Source of the DNA: DASZQY01 sp963843565
Lineage (GTDB): Bacteria > Pseudomonadota > Alphaproteobacteria > Rhizobiales > Kaistiaceae
NCBI GenBank assembly: GCA_963843565.1
Contig: CAWJKY010000003.1
Location: 2,046,001 to 2,110,000 of the forward strand
Reading direction: 5' to 3'
Length of the DNA stretch: 64,000 bases
Notes under the pieces: model-generated
The model's input: only the letters and a program-made list of their open reading frames with translations
Databases searched by the model: none
Told to the model about the DNA's origin: nothing
Shown here: positions 44,213 to 53,154 of the stretch, one piece after another
Position numbering within the stretch: position 1 is the stretch's first letter
How the letters are laid out: each line of letters starts with the position of its first letter
Translations under genes and position numbers: made by a program

Positions 44213-45271
44213 TTACTTCATCACCGTGTCGACGACGATTTCGCCGGACTGGATCTTCTTCTCCTGCTCGTCGACCGCGGCGCGAACATCGGCCGGAACG
44301 AGCTTGTCGTAGTTCTCGTTCTTGGCGATCCCCACCGCGCCATCCTTGAGGCCGAGAAGCTCGGCCATGCCGTACTTCTGGGTGCCGTCGATCGTCCCCT
44401 TGAGGGCCAGGTACAGCGACTCGCCGACCTTCTTCTCGACGGACGTGAAGATCACGTCGGCCTGGGCCGGGTCGGTGGGCTTGAAGATCGCGTACTGGTC
44501 GGAGTCGACGCCCACGGCCAGCACGTTGCCGCCGGCGTCACGCACCGCCTGCAGCCCGCCGATGCCGGTCGCGCCGGCGATCGGGAAGATGATGTCGGCG
44601 CCCTGACCAAGTTGGGCGAGCGCGATTTCCTTGCCCTTGGCCGGGTCGGAGAAGGTGCCGGCGACCTCGCTCAGGATCTTGATGTTGGGGTTGGCTGCCT
44701 TGGCGCCCTGGTCGAAGCCGACCTTGAAGTCGGTGACGGTGGGGAAGTCCATGCCGATCGTCTCGCCGATCACGCCGGACTTGGAGATCTTGGCGGCGGC
44801 GTAGCCGGCGAGGTATCCGGCCGACGAGGTCTGGTAGTTGATGCCCAGCACGTTCGAGCATTCGCACTTGGAATAGTCCGGGGCGTCGTCGAAGATGATG
44901 AACTTCTTGTCCGGGTACTCCGGCGCGAGTTCGGTGACATACGGGGTCATGTCGAAGGTGCCGGCGATGACCACGTCGTAGTCGCCGTCGGTGGCGTCGG
45001 CCAGCGCCGGCTGCCACTTGGATTTGTCGTAGCCCGCCTCGATGACCTTGACGGTCACCGGCAGCTCGGCCTTCGCCTTCTCCAGGCCGGCGGCGGCCGA
45101 ATCGAAGAAGCTCTTGTCGCCGAGCGTGCCATGGACGACGAGGACGACCTTCAGCGGGTGATCCTTGGTGTACATCTCTGCCGCTGCCGACGGCGCGGCG
45201 GCGACCATCATCCCGCCGGCGGCGATCAGGCCGGCAGCGGCGAGGTATTGGAGTTTCCCTAGAAACGACAT
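44213..45271 (-). CDS. BMP-family (PnrA-like) nucleoside-binding protein
   Basis: A 352-residue periplasmic binding protein. The signal peptide ends 'APSAAAEM'; it has no lipobox cysteine, unlike the Gram-positive lipoprotein relatives. Family marks are 'LVVHGTLGDKSFFDSAAAGL', 'ELAPEYPDKKFIIFDDA', 'YQTSSAGYLAGYAAAKIS', 'GQGADIIFPIAGATGIGGL' and 'VGVDSDQYAIF'. BMP proteins characterised so far bind purine nucleosides. It is placed between the nucleoside hydrolase and the ATPase gene in one strand-consistent operon. Confidence 0.92.
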   Translation of the reverse strand: MSFLGKLQYLAAAGLIAAGGMMVAAAPSAAAEMYTKDHPLKVVLVVHGTLGDKSFFDSAAAGLEKAKAELPVTVKVIEAGYDKSKWQPALADATDGDYDVVIAGTFDMTPYVTELAPEYPDKKFIIFDDAPDYSKCECSNVLGINYQTSSAGYLAGYAAAKISKSGVIGETIGMDFPTVTDFKVGFDQGAKAANPNIKILSEVAGTFSDPAKGKEIALAQLGQGADIIFPIAGATGIGGLQAVRDAGGNVLAVGVDSDQYAIFKPTDPAQADVIFTSVEKKVGESLYLALKGTIDGTQKYGMAELLGLKDGAVGIAKNENYDKLVPADVRAAVDEQEKKIQSGEIVVDTVMK

Positions 45272-45300
45272 GACGACTCCTTGCTCTGGTTGGCTTCCGT

Positions 45301-46248
45301 TCAGTTCGTGTAGGCCACGGACACAGTGTAGAGCGCCGTGATCCGGTCGATATCAACTTCCTCGACGAGCGTGACTTTCGGCGTTCCCAGTCGCCCCGAC
45401 GGATCGACGACGGTCATGCCGCGCGTGATTCCCGGCGCAAGCGCGACGTCCACCGACGCCCGGACGCTCTTCTTCACCATCGACGGATCGACGACGACCC
45501 CGGCGGCGAGCGGATCGACGAAGCGGAGCACATCGCCGGCCCCGCGTCCTGCGGTGCCACGCCGCACGTGGTCGGCGAGGCCTTTCGAGAACGCGCTGGT
45601 GGCGTTGGACGGCTGTGAAGCGAACATGCGATCGACCGCCTCGCCGGTCATCAGGTGGGTCGTACAAGGCTCCCACGGCACGACCACCGTGTCGATATCG
45701 GCGCCGAAGACGATGTGCCCCGCCTCCGGGTCGGCGTAGATGTTGAACTCGGCCGCCGGCGTGGTGTTGCCGCGGCCGTAGACCGTGCCGCCCATGATCG
45801 TGAGCTGGCCGATGCCGGCAACGATGCCGGGATCGAGACGCAGCGCCAGCGCCAGATTGGTGAGCGGGCCGATCATCAGGATATCGACCCTGGTGCCGTC
45901 GCGAGCAGCGCTGTGAAACCTGTTGCGCAAGTTACCGACGGCATCCGTCGACACGTGATCATCGGTCCTGTCGGGGCGCGGGGCGCCGCCGAGGCCATCT
46001 TCGCCGTGAACGTGGCGGGCGTCGATGACCGCCTGATTGAGGGGCCGATCGGAACCCTTGTGAACGGGCACCGAGACTCCAACGGTCGCCAGCGTGGCGA
46101 GGATATTCGCGGTCGCGGTATCGAGATCGACGTTGCCGAAGACGGTGGTGATGAATTCGGGCGTGCGCCCGTTGGCGATCAGCAGAAGCAGGGCCTGGGC
46201 ATCGTCGACGCCGCCGTCGGTATCCAGGATGAGCGGTCTCGCGGCCAA
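45301..46248 (-). CDS. Nucleoside hydrolase (IunH family)
   Basis: A 315-residue enzyme hydrolysing the N-glycosidic bond of nucleosides. The calcium/ribose motif is 'LILDTDGGVDDAQALL', where most members have DTDPG. 'TTVFGNVDLDTATANIL' and 'ILMIGPLTNLALALRLDPGI' follow, together with the substrate-site block 'AEFNIYADPEAGHIVFGA'. It begins one base after the amidohydrolase stop and precedes the BMP binding protein, so it would split imported nucleosides into base and ribose. The Pro-to-Gly change in the first motif is unusual but keeps all the aspartates. Confidence 0.88.
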   Translation of the reverse strand: MAARPLILDTDGGVDDAQALLLLIANGRTPEFITTVFGNVDLDTATANILATLATVGVSVPVHKGSDRPLNQAVIDARHVHGEDGLGGAPRPDRTDDHVSTDAVGNLRNRFHSAARDGTRVDILMIGPLTNLALALRLDPGIVAGIGQLTIMGGTVYGRGNTTPAAEFNIYADPEAGHIVFGADIDTVVVPWEPCTTHLMTGEAVDRMFASQPSNATSAFSKGLADHVRRGTAGRGAGDVLRFVDPLAAGVVVDPSMVKKSVRASVDVALAPGITRGMTVVDPSGRLGTPKVTLVEEVDIDRITALYTVSVAYTN

Positions 46249-47592
46249 TCAGGCAACCTTTCTGGCTTCGGCCACACGACGCCAGAACCGGTCGTAGGCG
46301 TGGGTGTATTCTCTTCGGATCGTGGCAAGCGGCTGGCGCGTCAACTGGCTGTTCTTCACGAGACGTTCGCCCGCCACCCATACGTCGCTGACGTCGCGGC
46401 CACTGCCCGAATAGACGATCAAGCTCGGGTAATCGGGCGCCTCGGAATAGCCGGCACCGGCGATATCCACCGCAATCACGTCAGCCGACTTGCCGACTTC
46501 GAGGCTGCCGGTGTCGTGGTCGAGGCCGAGGGCGCGAGCCCCCTCGACGGTCGCCATGCGGATGAGGTCGGTGCTGGAAATCACCTGCGCCCTTCCCTCA
46601 CGGTGCGAGGCAACGAGCCCGGCGACCTTCATTTCACTGAACATATCGTAGGAATTGTTGGCGGCGACATTGTCGGTGCCGAGCGCGACGGTGACGCCCG
46701 CCGCGCGCAAAGGGACTGCCGGACACGCCCCCGCGCGGCCCGAGCGCAGCCCCGCCGTCGCGCAGTAGGCAACCGACGCGGCGGGCGCCCGCGCGAAAAT
46801 GGCGGTGTCCTCGTCGGAGAGGTCGAGACAGTGGGCGGCGTGGACGCGCCCCTCGAAGAAGCCGTCGCGCTCGAGCGCCTGGGTGGCGGTCAGCCCGTAT
46901 TTGGAAAGCGTGGGTTCGTTGTCCTCCGGGCCGGCGGCCATGTGCAGGTGCATGCCGACGCCGTACTTCTTCGCCGTCGCAACCTCGGCCCGCACCAGAC
47001 CTTCGGAATTGTCGACATAGGGTGCATGCGGGCCGAACCACGGGATCACGCGCCCATCGCCGGAGCGCTGGCGCTCGATGAAGGCGGAGGCCCTGGCCAG
47101 TTCCTCCGCGCCGTGTGTCTCATCGCCCAACTCAACGATGCCATAGGCGACGACCGCCCGCATCCCGGTCTCGCCGACCGCGGCGGCGATCTCGTCGGCG
47201 AAGAAATACTGGTCGCAGAAGGTCGTCGTTCCGGAGAGCACCATCTCGGCGCACGACAGCTTCACCGCCGGAGCGATGTCGTCGGCCCGCAACGAAAGCT
47301 CCGGCTCGCGAATGGCGCTGAACCAACCTTCCATGGTGAGCAGGCTGTGGCCCTCGGCACGACCGCGGAACAGGATCATTGCCGAATGGGTGTGCGCGTT
47401 AACGAGCCCAGGCATCAACAGCCGGCCGCGGGCGTCGTACACTTCGTCAAACGAGGCACCGTCCGGGCAGGAGGCAGCGTCCCCCACGCCCACGATACGG
47501 CCATTGCGAATCGCAACCCATCCGCCGTCGAACACCGAATTGTCGGTATCGACGGCCAGCACAACGCCACCGCTGAGGAGCGCAGATCCCAT
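46249..47592 (-). CDS. Amidohydrolase of the TRZ/ATZ (cytosine/guanine/SAH deaminase-like) family
   Basis: A 447-residue metal-dependent deaminase. Ligand motifs: 'LLMPGLVNAHTHSAM' (HxH), 'GPHAPY', 'VGMHLHMAAGPEDN', 'VHAAHCLDLS' and 'VALGTDNVAANNSYDMFSEM'. 'GSLEVGKSADVIAVDI' follows. It is similar to S-adenosylhomocysteine/5'-methylthioadenosine deaminases and TrzN; the base or nucleoside substrate cannot be fixed. The ATG at 47592 lies 14 bases downstream of a perfect palindromic operator. It is the first gene of the BMP-transporter operon, so the whole operon should be under that operator. Confidence 0.86.
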   Translation of the reverse strand: MGSALLSGGVVLAVDTDNSVFDGGWVAIRNGRIVGVGDAASCPDGASFDEVYDARGRLLMPGLVNAHTHSAMILFRGRAEGHSLLTMEGWFSAIREPELSLRADDIAPAVKLSCAEMVLSGTTTFCDQYFFADEIAAAVGETGMRAVVAYGIVELGDETHGAEELARASAFIERQRSGDGRVIPWFGPHAPYVDNSEGLVRAEVATAKKYGVGMHLHMAAGPEDNEPTLSKYGLTATQALERDGFFEGRVHAAHCLDLSDEDTAIFARAPAASVAYCATAGLRSGRAGACPAVPLRAAGVTVALGTDNVAANNSYDMFSEMKVAGLVASHREGRAQVISSTDLIRMATVEGARALGLDHDTGSLEVGKSADVIAVDIAGAGYSEAPDYPSLIVYSGSGRDVSDVWVAGERLVKNSQLTRQPLATIRREYTHAYDRFWRRVAEARKVA

Positions 47593-47605
47593 TTGGCCCC
47601 GTCCG

Positions 47606-47619
47606 GTAAACCGGTTTAC
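47606..47619. promoter_or_regulatory. Perfect 14-bp palindrome, predicted LacI-family operator
   Basis: GTAAACCGGTTTAC is a perfect inverted repeat with the central CCGG expected for LacI/PurR-family operators. It sits in the divergent region between the amidohydrolase and cytidine deaminase genes. A LacI-family gene (51380-52399) lies in the same locus. On the - strand a promoter-like pair, TTGACA (47655-47650) and TTAGAT (47631-47626) with an 18-base spacer, would place transcription start on the operator, a classic repression geometry. Confidence 0.75.
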
Positions 47620-47625
47620 AGCACG

Positions 47626-47655
47626 ATCTAACGACACTAGCTTCGGCGTTGTCAA
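47626..47655 (-). promoter_or_regulatory. Predicted promoter of the amidohydrolase/BMP transporter operon
   Basis: The -35 is TTGACA (complement of 47650-47655) and the -10 TTAGAT (complement of 47626-47631), with an 18-base spacer. Predicted initiation near 47619 falls at the edge of the palindromic operator, giving a leader of about 26 bases before the ATG at 47592. Confidence 0.5.
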
Positions 47656-47759
47656 ACACCAAGACTAGGACAACGGGCGAACTTGCGTCAGTCCCGACAC
47701 CACCGCAGGAGTCAGCGCTTGAAAAGCGAAGTGGTCCTGCCTTCGGGAAAGGCCGGCCC

Positions 47760-48722
47760 GTGAGCGCCAATCCGTTCACAGCCGACGACGGGCGGCGCCG
47801 CCGGATCGGCGAGATCATGGCGGAGATCGGCACGCAGGTGAGCGCGGAGATCGGGGCGCTGATCGCGGAACATCGGAAGCAGACGAGCGCCAACATGGGG
47901 GCGGTCATCGCTGCGGACGCGGCGGCTGCGCTCATCGACAGGTTCGAGCTCGACGACGTGCGCATCTTGATGCTGCTTTGCCTCGACGCTGCAACGAAGC
48001 TGGCGCGACCGCCGATTTCGAACTTCTTCGTCGGCGCCGTCGGTCTGGAGGCGGAAACCCGCAACCTCGTGCTGGGCGGCAACGTCGAGTTTCCCGGCGC
48101 CCATCTCGGTCTGACCGTTCACGGCGAAGGCTTTGTCTTCACGCGCGCCTTCAGCCGTGGCACGACGATCTCGGTCATCGCGCTCGGCGAAGCGCATCCA
48201 TGCGCGCACTGCCGGCAGTACCTGTCGGAATTTGGTGCCAGCCGCGAGCTGCAACTCATCGACGTCCTCGGGCACACGCTCACACTCGCGGACCTCTACC
48301 CGTGGCCGTTCGACCCGACCTACCTCGGTCAGTCCGGCGTCGACCCAACCACGTTGAATTTCCCATACCTTGCTTTCTCGGAAGAGCAGCCGCGATCTGA
48401 TGCGCTCGACCAGTTGCTGCAGATGGGCAGACGCGCATACGCGCCCTACAGCAAATGCCCGTCCGCCGTTGTCCTCGAACTCAGCGACGGGCAGCGGGTG
48501 GCCGGCGCCACGATTGAGAGCGTCGCCTTCAACCCGACGATGGGGCCGTTGCCGGCGGCGCTCATCAACCTTTTGGCCCATGGTTACGACTATTCGGAAA
48601 TCCGGGTAGCGTACCTCGGAACGACTTTCGGCGGCGCCGTCGACCAGCGGCGGTCGACCGCGGAACTCCTGGCGGCGGTGGCGCCCGGTGCCGGGCTCAC
48701 CATGCGGGATTGGCGGCCATGA
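47760..48722 (+). CDS. cdd: Cytidine deaminase, two-domain (E. coli Cdd type)
   Basis: A 320-residue zinc enzyme converting cytidine/deoxycytidine to the uridine forms. The catalytic domain has 'FFVGAVGLEAET', 'GLTVHGEGFVFTRAF' (His121, Glu123; most members have HAE) and the zinc cysteines in 'HPCAHCRQYLSEFGAS'. A C-terminal non-catalytic domain ('GRRAYAPYSKCPSAVVLEL') repeats the fold, as in dimeric E. coli Cdd. An N-terminal helix bundle precedes them. GTG at 47760 is preferred because GGGAAAGG lies just upstream; a TTG at 47649 falls inside the opposite promoter. Its end overlaps the creatininase-family start by four bases. Confidence 0.88.
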   Translation: MSANPFTADDGRRRRIGEIMAEIGTQVSAEIGALIAEHRKQTSANMGAVIAADAAAALIDRFELDDVRILMLLCLDAATKLARPPISNFFVGAVGLEAETRNLVLGGNVEFPGAHLGLTVHGEGFVFTRAFSRGTTISVIALGEAHPCAHCRQYLSEFGASRELQLIDVLGHTLTLADLYPWPFDPTYLGQSGVDPTTLNFPYLAFSEEQPRSDALDQLLQMGRRAYAPYSKCPSAVVLELSDGQRVAGATIESVAFNPTMGPLPAALINLLAHGYDYSEIRVAYLGTTFGGAVDQRRSTAELLAAVAPGAGLTMRDWRP

Positions 48723-49462
48723 GCGGCGCGATTGACACCAGCCGGGCAACCTCACCCGAGGTGGGCGCAGCGCTCGCCGGCGGCGTCCTCGCGGTGCTGC
48801 CCGTCGGCGCGCTTGAGCAGCACGGGCCGCACCTGCCGCTCACCGTCGACACGGTGCTCGCCTCCGGTGTCGCGGCGCGGATTGCGGCCGAGATCGAAGG
48901 ACTGCTGCTGCCCGCGATTGCCTACGGCGATACGTGGAACAACGAGAGCTTCTCGGGGACCCTGTCGATCTCCCCGGATACGCTGCGGGCGATCCTCATC
49001 GACATCGGCACCGGGCTCAAGCGCATGGGTGTCAACGGCCTCGTCGTCATCAACGGTCACTTCGGGAACCGCGAGCCGATCGCGCTTGCTGCCCGCGCGC
49101 TCGATGCGGGGCATCGCTTCCCCGTCGTGCACCTCGACTATCCGGAACTCGAGCGTCTGGCCGCCGAGATTTGCGAGAGCCAGCCCGCCGGACCGGGCTT
49201 CTATCACGCCGACGAAGTTGAAACGTCGATGATGCTGGCGCTTGCGCCAGAAAGCGTGGCGATGGACAAGGCGGTGGCGGAATACCCCGCCTTCCCGCCG
49301 ACCTTCGGCATGGAGCCGATGCAGCTTGGCGCCTTCAACCGGTCGGGCGTCTTCGGAGATCCACGCGCGGCGAGCGCCGAGAAGGGCGAGAAGCTGATCG
49401 CCGGTATCGTCGCCGCAAGCGTGCAGCGCATCGCCGACTGGCGGGCGCAACAGGGAATCTAG
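48719..49462 (+). CDS. Creatininase-family amidohydrolase
   Basis: A 247-residue metal-dependent amide hydrolase. Metal ligands are in 'EQHGPHLPLTVDTVLA' (Glu, His, Asp), 'INGHFGNREP' and 'HADEVETSMMLAL'. The family includes creatinine amidohydrolase and deformylases that open or trim pyrimidine-like rings. In this locus it may act on a nucleobase degradation product (inference). ATGA overlap with cdd and a gap of nine bases to the next deaminase indicate a single transcript. Confidence 0.86.
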   Translation: MSGAIDTSRATSPEVGAALAGGVLAVLPVGALEQHGPHLPLTVDTVLASGVAARIAAEIEGLLLPAIAYGDTWNNESFSGTLSISPDTLRAILIDIGTGLKRMGVNGLVVINGHFGNREPIALAARALDAGHRFPVVHLDYPELERLAAEICESQPAGPGFYHADEVETSMMLALAPESVAMDKAVAEYPAFPPTFGMEPMQLGAFNRSGVFGDPRAASAEKGEKLIAGIVAASVQRIADWRAQQGI

Positions 49463-49471
49463 ACGGAACCG

Positions 49472-51355
49472 ATGATGGACGCCAAAGTGCCCTCCCCTTT
49501 GCCTGACGATCTGCTCCTCAACGGCGCCGACGAGGTGCGGATCAGGCAGGATCTCACCGCCGTCGCGCTCGGCGAGCGCCCTGCCGATCGCGCGCTGCGG
49601 GTCGGGCGGCTGCTCGACGTCCATTCGCGCACGTGGCTGGAAGACCAGGAGATCGTGATGCGCGGCCGACGCATTGCGTGGGTCGGTCCGGCTGGCGCGT
49701 ACCAAGGCAACGTCGCCGAACGTCATCATGAGCCGGCGCTTGCCGCGGTGCCCGGCTTCGGCGAGGTGCACAAGCACATCGAGAGCTCGCACCTGACGCC
49801 GGAGTTCGAGGCGGCGCTGGTGATGCCGCGTGGCAATACGTGGACGTGCGAGGCGAGCCACGAGTTCTCCAACGTCGACGGGCCGCACAATCTGGAATTC
49901 TGGTTCACCGCCCGCAAAGCCGGCTCGCCACTGAAGATCTTCCCGCAGCCGGGATCGGCTGTGCCGCCGACCGCCTACGAATGGGGCGGCGGCTATTTCG
50001 GCCACGACGAGCAGGCCGCGTTCATGGCCGAGAGCATCATGGTGACCGGGCTCGACGAGGTCATGGATTGGCCGGCGGTGTCGAAACCGGACAACCCGTC
50101 TTACGACCGGCTGTGGGGGATGATCGGCGCCACGCTCGCCGGCCGCGGTGTTGTCGAGGGCCACGGCTCGGGGCTGCGCGCGCTCGGCGAGATCAACGCG
50201 TTCGCCGCCGCCGGTCTTGCCTCCGATCACGAGGTGCAGACGCCGGAGGAGACCTGGGACAAGCTCCGCCACGGGCTCTTCACCGAGATTCGCATCTACA
50301 ACATGGAGGAGATCGTCCGCTTCCTGCTCGGCAAGGGGCTTCAGGACTGGGCGCAGATCGCCTTCACCACGGACGATCGCTCCGCCTCACATACGCTGCG
50401 CGACGGCGCCACGGACCACAACGTGCGCACGGCGATCGCCGCCGGACTTGCGCCGGAGATCGCCATCCAGTGCGTGACGCTCAACCCGGCGCGCCACATG
50501 CGCCTGACCCCTTATGTCGGCTCGATTGCGCCCGGCCGTTTCGCCGACGTCGTGCTGCTCGAGGATGTTTCGTCGGTGAAGATCGCCAAAGTGTGGGCGG
50601 ACGGTGAGCAGGTCTCGGAGGGTACCCGCTTTCTCGGTGACGTTCCGAAGATCAGTTGGCCAGACTGGGCGAAGAAGACCATCAACATCCGCCGCAAGGT
50701 CACCGCCGACGATTTCCGGATCGCCGCGGCGCCGGGGCGCACGTCGATGAACGCGGCGGTGATCCGACCGTTCCATTGGCACCCCGACTTCTACACGATG
50801 GAACTGCCGGTCGAGGACGGCGCGGTGCAGCGACTGGAGAGCGAGAACCTCACCAAGTTCGCGATCGTCGACCGCTTCTCCGGCGAAGGCCGGACCGCAA
50901 AGATGTTCTGGCGCGGGTGCGGGCCGCGCGATCCCGACACGGCGCTTGCCTGCTCGGTGGCGCACGACAAGCACAACATCTGGTGCTGCGGGTCGTCCGA
51001 CGCTGCGATGGCGGAGGCGGTCAACGCGCTCACCGACATTCAGGGTGGCTGGGCGCTGGTTCACCGCGGCAAGCTCGCGGCGACTGTGCGCTTCGAGATC
51101 GGCGGCCTCATGAGCCAGCGGCCGGCCGAAGAGCTCGATGCGGACATGCAAGCGCTCTACGCGGCGGCGGAGAACGTCGACTGGATGTATGAACCGACCT
51201 TCCGACCACGCTGGTATCCGGGCTTTCCCGAGCGGCTGATGTTCGCGACGCTGACCTGTGCGCCGTGGACCTGGGTGCTGGTGGCGCCGTCGCCGCTGGC
51301 GCCGGAAGGATTCGTAAACGTCGCCACCGGCAAAACCCACCCGATCGTCTGGTAG
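49472..51355 (+). CDS. Adenine-deaminase-family amidohydrolase, copy 2
   Basis: A 627-residue paralogue of the protein at 38.0 kb, alignable nearly end to end. It carries the same metal motifs: 'PGFGEVHKHIESSHLTPEFE', 'VEGHGSGLRALGEINAF', 'GLASDHEVQ' and 'FTTDDRSASH'. It shares 'CEASHEFSNVDGPHN' and the C-terminal 'FWRGCGPRDPDTALACSVAH'. Retention of two copies, one with Ndt and one with Cdd/creatininase, suggests different substrates among aminopurines or pterin-like rings. It ends 24 bases before the LacI gene. Confidence 0.85.
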   Translation: MMDAKVPSPLPDDLLLNGADEVRIRQDLTAVALGERPADRALRVGRLLDVHSRTWLEDQEIVMRGRRIAWVGPAGAYQGNVAERHHEPALAAVPGFGEVHKHIESSHLTPEFEAALVMPRGNTWTCEASHEFSNVDGPHNLEFWFTARKAGSPLKIFPQPGSAVPPTAYEWGGGYFGHDEQAAFMAESIMVTGLDEVMDWPAVSKPDNPSYDRLWGMIGATLAGRGVVEGHGSGLRALGEINAFAAAGLASDHEVQTPEETWDKLRHGLFTEIRIYNMEEIVRFLLGKGLQDWAQIAFTTDDRSASHTLRDGATDHNVRTAIAAGLAPEIAIQCVTLNPARHMRLTPYVGSIAPGRFADVVLLEDVSSVKIAKVWADGEQVSEGTRFLGDVPKISWPDWAKKTINIRRKVTADDFRIAAAPGRTSMNAAVIRPFHWHPDFYTMELPVEDGAVQRLESENLTKFAIVDRFSGEGRTAKMFWRGCGPRDPDTALACSVAHDKHNIWCCGSSDAAMAEAVNALTDIQGGWALVHRGKLAATVRFEIGGLMSQRPAEELDADMQALYAAAENVDWMYEPTFRPRWYPGFPERLMFATLTCAPWTWVLVAPSPLAPEGFVNVATGKTHPIVW

Positions 51356-51379
51356 AAAAGCGCGAGGAACGAGCATCCC

Positions 51380-52399
51380 ATGGCGACAATCCACGACGTA
51401 GCGCGCCACGCCGGCGTGTCGGTCAGCGCGGTCTCGCGCTACGTCAATAACCGCATATCGCTCCCTGCCGGAACGGCGGCGCGCATCGACGCGGCAATCG
51501 CGCGCCTCGATTACCGGCCGAACCTGATGGCGCGGCGACTTTCGACCGGCCGCTCCGAAGCGATCAGTCTGGTGACGCCGGAGATCGCCAACCCGTTCTT
51601 TGCGGAACTTGCCGCAGCGGTCGAAGCAGAAGCGGCGCGCAACGGCTACTCGGTCTTCCTGTCCTCAACGCAGGGCATACGAGAGCGCGAGACCACCGCG
51701 CTTCATTACCTCAAGGATCGCCACGTCGACGGCATGATCCTGATGACCAACCGGCCCGACGACGGCTCCCTCGGTCAACTCATCAAGGCAAATGCCCGGC
51801 ATAACGTGGTGCTCCTCGACGAGGACGTGCCGGGGGCGGAGGCACCGCGCGTCTTCGTGGAAAACGACGAAGGTGCGTATCTGGCAACCCGCCACCTGAT
51901 CGAGGCCGGCCATCGCGAGATCGCCCACATCGGGGGGCCGGAAGGGCTGATGAGCGTGCGCGAGCGCCGAGCGGGATTCGAGCGCGCCGTGCGCGAGGCG
52001 AACCTCACTGTCCCCGAGCCGAACATGATCTTCGGCGAATACAGCCGCGGGTTCGGCCGGCTGGCGGCGCGCATGCTGATGCAATCGCGCCCGCGCCCGA
52101 CAGCGGTTTTTGCCGCCTCCGACTATATCGCGCTCGGCACGATGCAGGAGTTCGGCGAGTTCGGCCTCAAGGTGCCACAGGACATTTCCCTGGTCGGCTT
52201 CGACGACATGCCGTTTGCCGACCTCGTTTCGCCACCGCTGACGACCGTGCGCCAGCCGATTGACGAACTTGGCCGCCTCGCCTTCCAGCGCCTGCTGGCG
52301 CTGATGAACGATCAGGACGCGCCGCCCCTCACCCGATTGCCCGTCAGTCTCGTCACGCGCGGCTCTGTCGCGCCACCCGCCCAGAAGGACCCGCCATGA
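51380..52399 (+). CDS. LacI-family transcriptional regulator
   Basis: A 339-residue repressor-type protein. The N-terminal helix-turn-helix is 'ATIHDVARHAGVSVSAVSRY', with hinge helix 'YRPNLMARRLSTGRS'. The periplasmic-binding-protein-like sensor domain shows 'ISLVTPEIANPFFAEL', 'GHREIAHIGGPEGLMSVRER' and 'QDISLVGFDDMPFADLVSPP'. The hinge residues that insert into a central CG step are present, consistent with the CCGG-centred palindrome at 47606-47619. It probably senses a nucleoside, base or sugar product and represses both arms of the salvage locus (inference). Confidence 0.9.
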   Translation: MATIHDVARHAGVSVSAVSRYVNNRISLPAGTAARIDAAIARLDYRPNLMARRLSTGRSEAISLVTPEIANPFFAELAAAVEAEAARNGYSVFLSSTQGIRERETTALHYLKDRHVDGMILMTNRPDDGSLGQLIKANARHNVVLLDEDVPGAEAPRVFVENDEGAYLATRHLIEAGHREIAHIGGPEGLMSVRERRAGFERAVREANLTVPEPNMIFGEYSRGFGRLAARMLMQSRPRPTAVFAASDYIALGTMQEFGEFGLKVPQDISLVGFDDMPFADLVSPPLTTVRQPIDELGRLAFQRLLALMNDQDAPPLTRLPVSLVTRGSVAPPAQKDPP

Positions 52400-53154
52400 C
52401 CGCCAACGGACCGCGCGTGCTGCTCGCCGGAGAATCGTGGACGACCCACTCGATCCACCAGAAAGGCTTCGACAGCTTCACCACGACCGAATACGCCGAG
52501 GGCGGCGCCTGGCTGCAGGCGGCGCTGACGGGAGCCGGATGGGCGGTCACCTATCAGCCGTCGCACATCGCGGCGCGTGAGTTTCCCGCGACGCGCGAGG
52601 CTCTGGCCGCGTTCGACTGCGTCATCCTTTCCGACATCGGCGCCAATACGCTGCTGCTTCATCCCGATACGTTCGTGCGTTTCAAGACGTTGCCCGACCG
52701 CCTGCAGTCGATCCGCGACTACGTTCACGGCGGCGGCGGTCTGGTTATGGTCGGCGGCTACATGACCTTCCAGGGCATAGAGGGGAAGGCGCGATACGCC
52801 GGTACCCCGGTCGAGGAAGCCCTGCCCGTGACGCTGTCGCGCCATGACGACCGGGTGGAGAGCCCGGCCGGTGCGATGCCGCGCGTCGTCGACGGCAGCC
52901 ATCCCATCGTCGCCGGTCTGGAGGCGGAATGGCCGATCCTGCTCGGCTACAACCGGGTGAGCGCAAAGTCCGGCGCAACCACGATCGCAACGGTCGGCGA
53001 CGATCCATTGCTCGTCGCCGGCACGTTCGGCAAAGGGCGCAGCGTGGGGTTTACGTCTGATTGCGGGCCGCACTGGGCACCGCCGGAATTCGTGGCGTGG
53101 CCCGGCTACGCCAGGCTCTGGTCGCAGATCGTGGCGTGGGTCAGCGCCCGTTAG
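52396..53154 (+). CDS. Class-I glutamine-amidotransferase-like protein
   Basis: A 252-residue protein of the GATase1-like group (cytoplasmic, PF07090-like). Typical segments are 'VLLAGESWTTHSIHQKGFDS', 'EGGAWLQAALTGAGWAVTYQ', 'FDCVILSDIGANTLLLHP', 'YVHGGGGLVMVGGYMTFQG' and 'FGKGRSVGFTSDCGPHWAP'. No nucleophilic cysteine elbow typical of true amidotransferases is obvious. The true role is unknown. The four-base overlap with the LacI gene means it is co-expressed with the regulator of the nucleoside locus. Confidence 0.78.
   Translation: MTANGPRVLLAGESWTTHSIHQKGFDSFTTTEYAEGGAWLQAALTGAGWAVTYQPSHIAAREFPATREALAAFDCVILSDIGANTLLLHPDTFVRFKTLPDRLQSIRDYVHGGGGLVMVGGYMTFQGIEGKARYAGTPVEEALPVTLSRHDDRVESPAGAMPRVVDGSHPIVAGLEAEWPILLGYNRVSAKSGATTIATVGDDPLLVAGTFGKGRSVGFTSDCGPHWAPPEFVAWPGYARLWSQIVAWVSAR

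Noticed and set aside
47649..47759. TTG-started N-terminal extension of cytidine deaminase
   Set aside because: It lies inside the promoter of the divergent operon and lacks family similarity; GTG 47760 has a good ribosome site.
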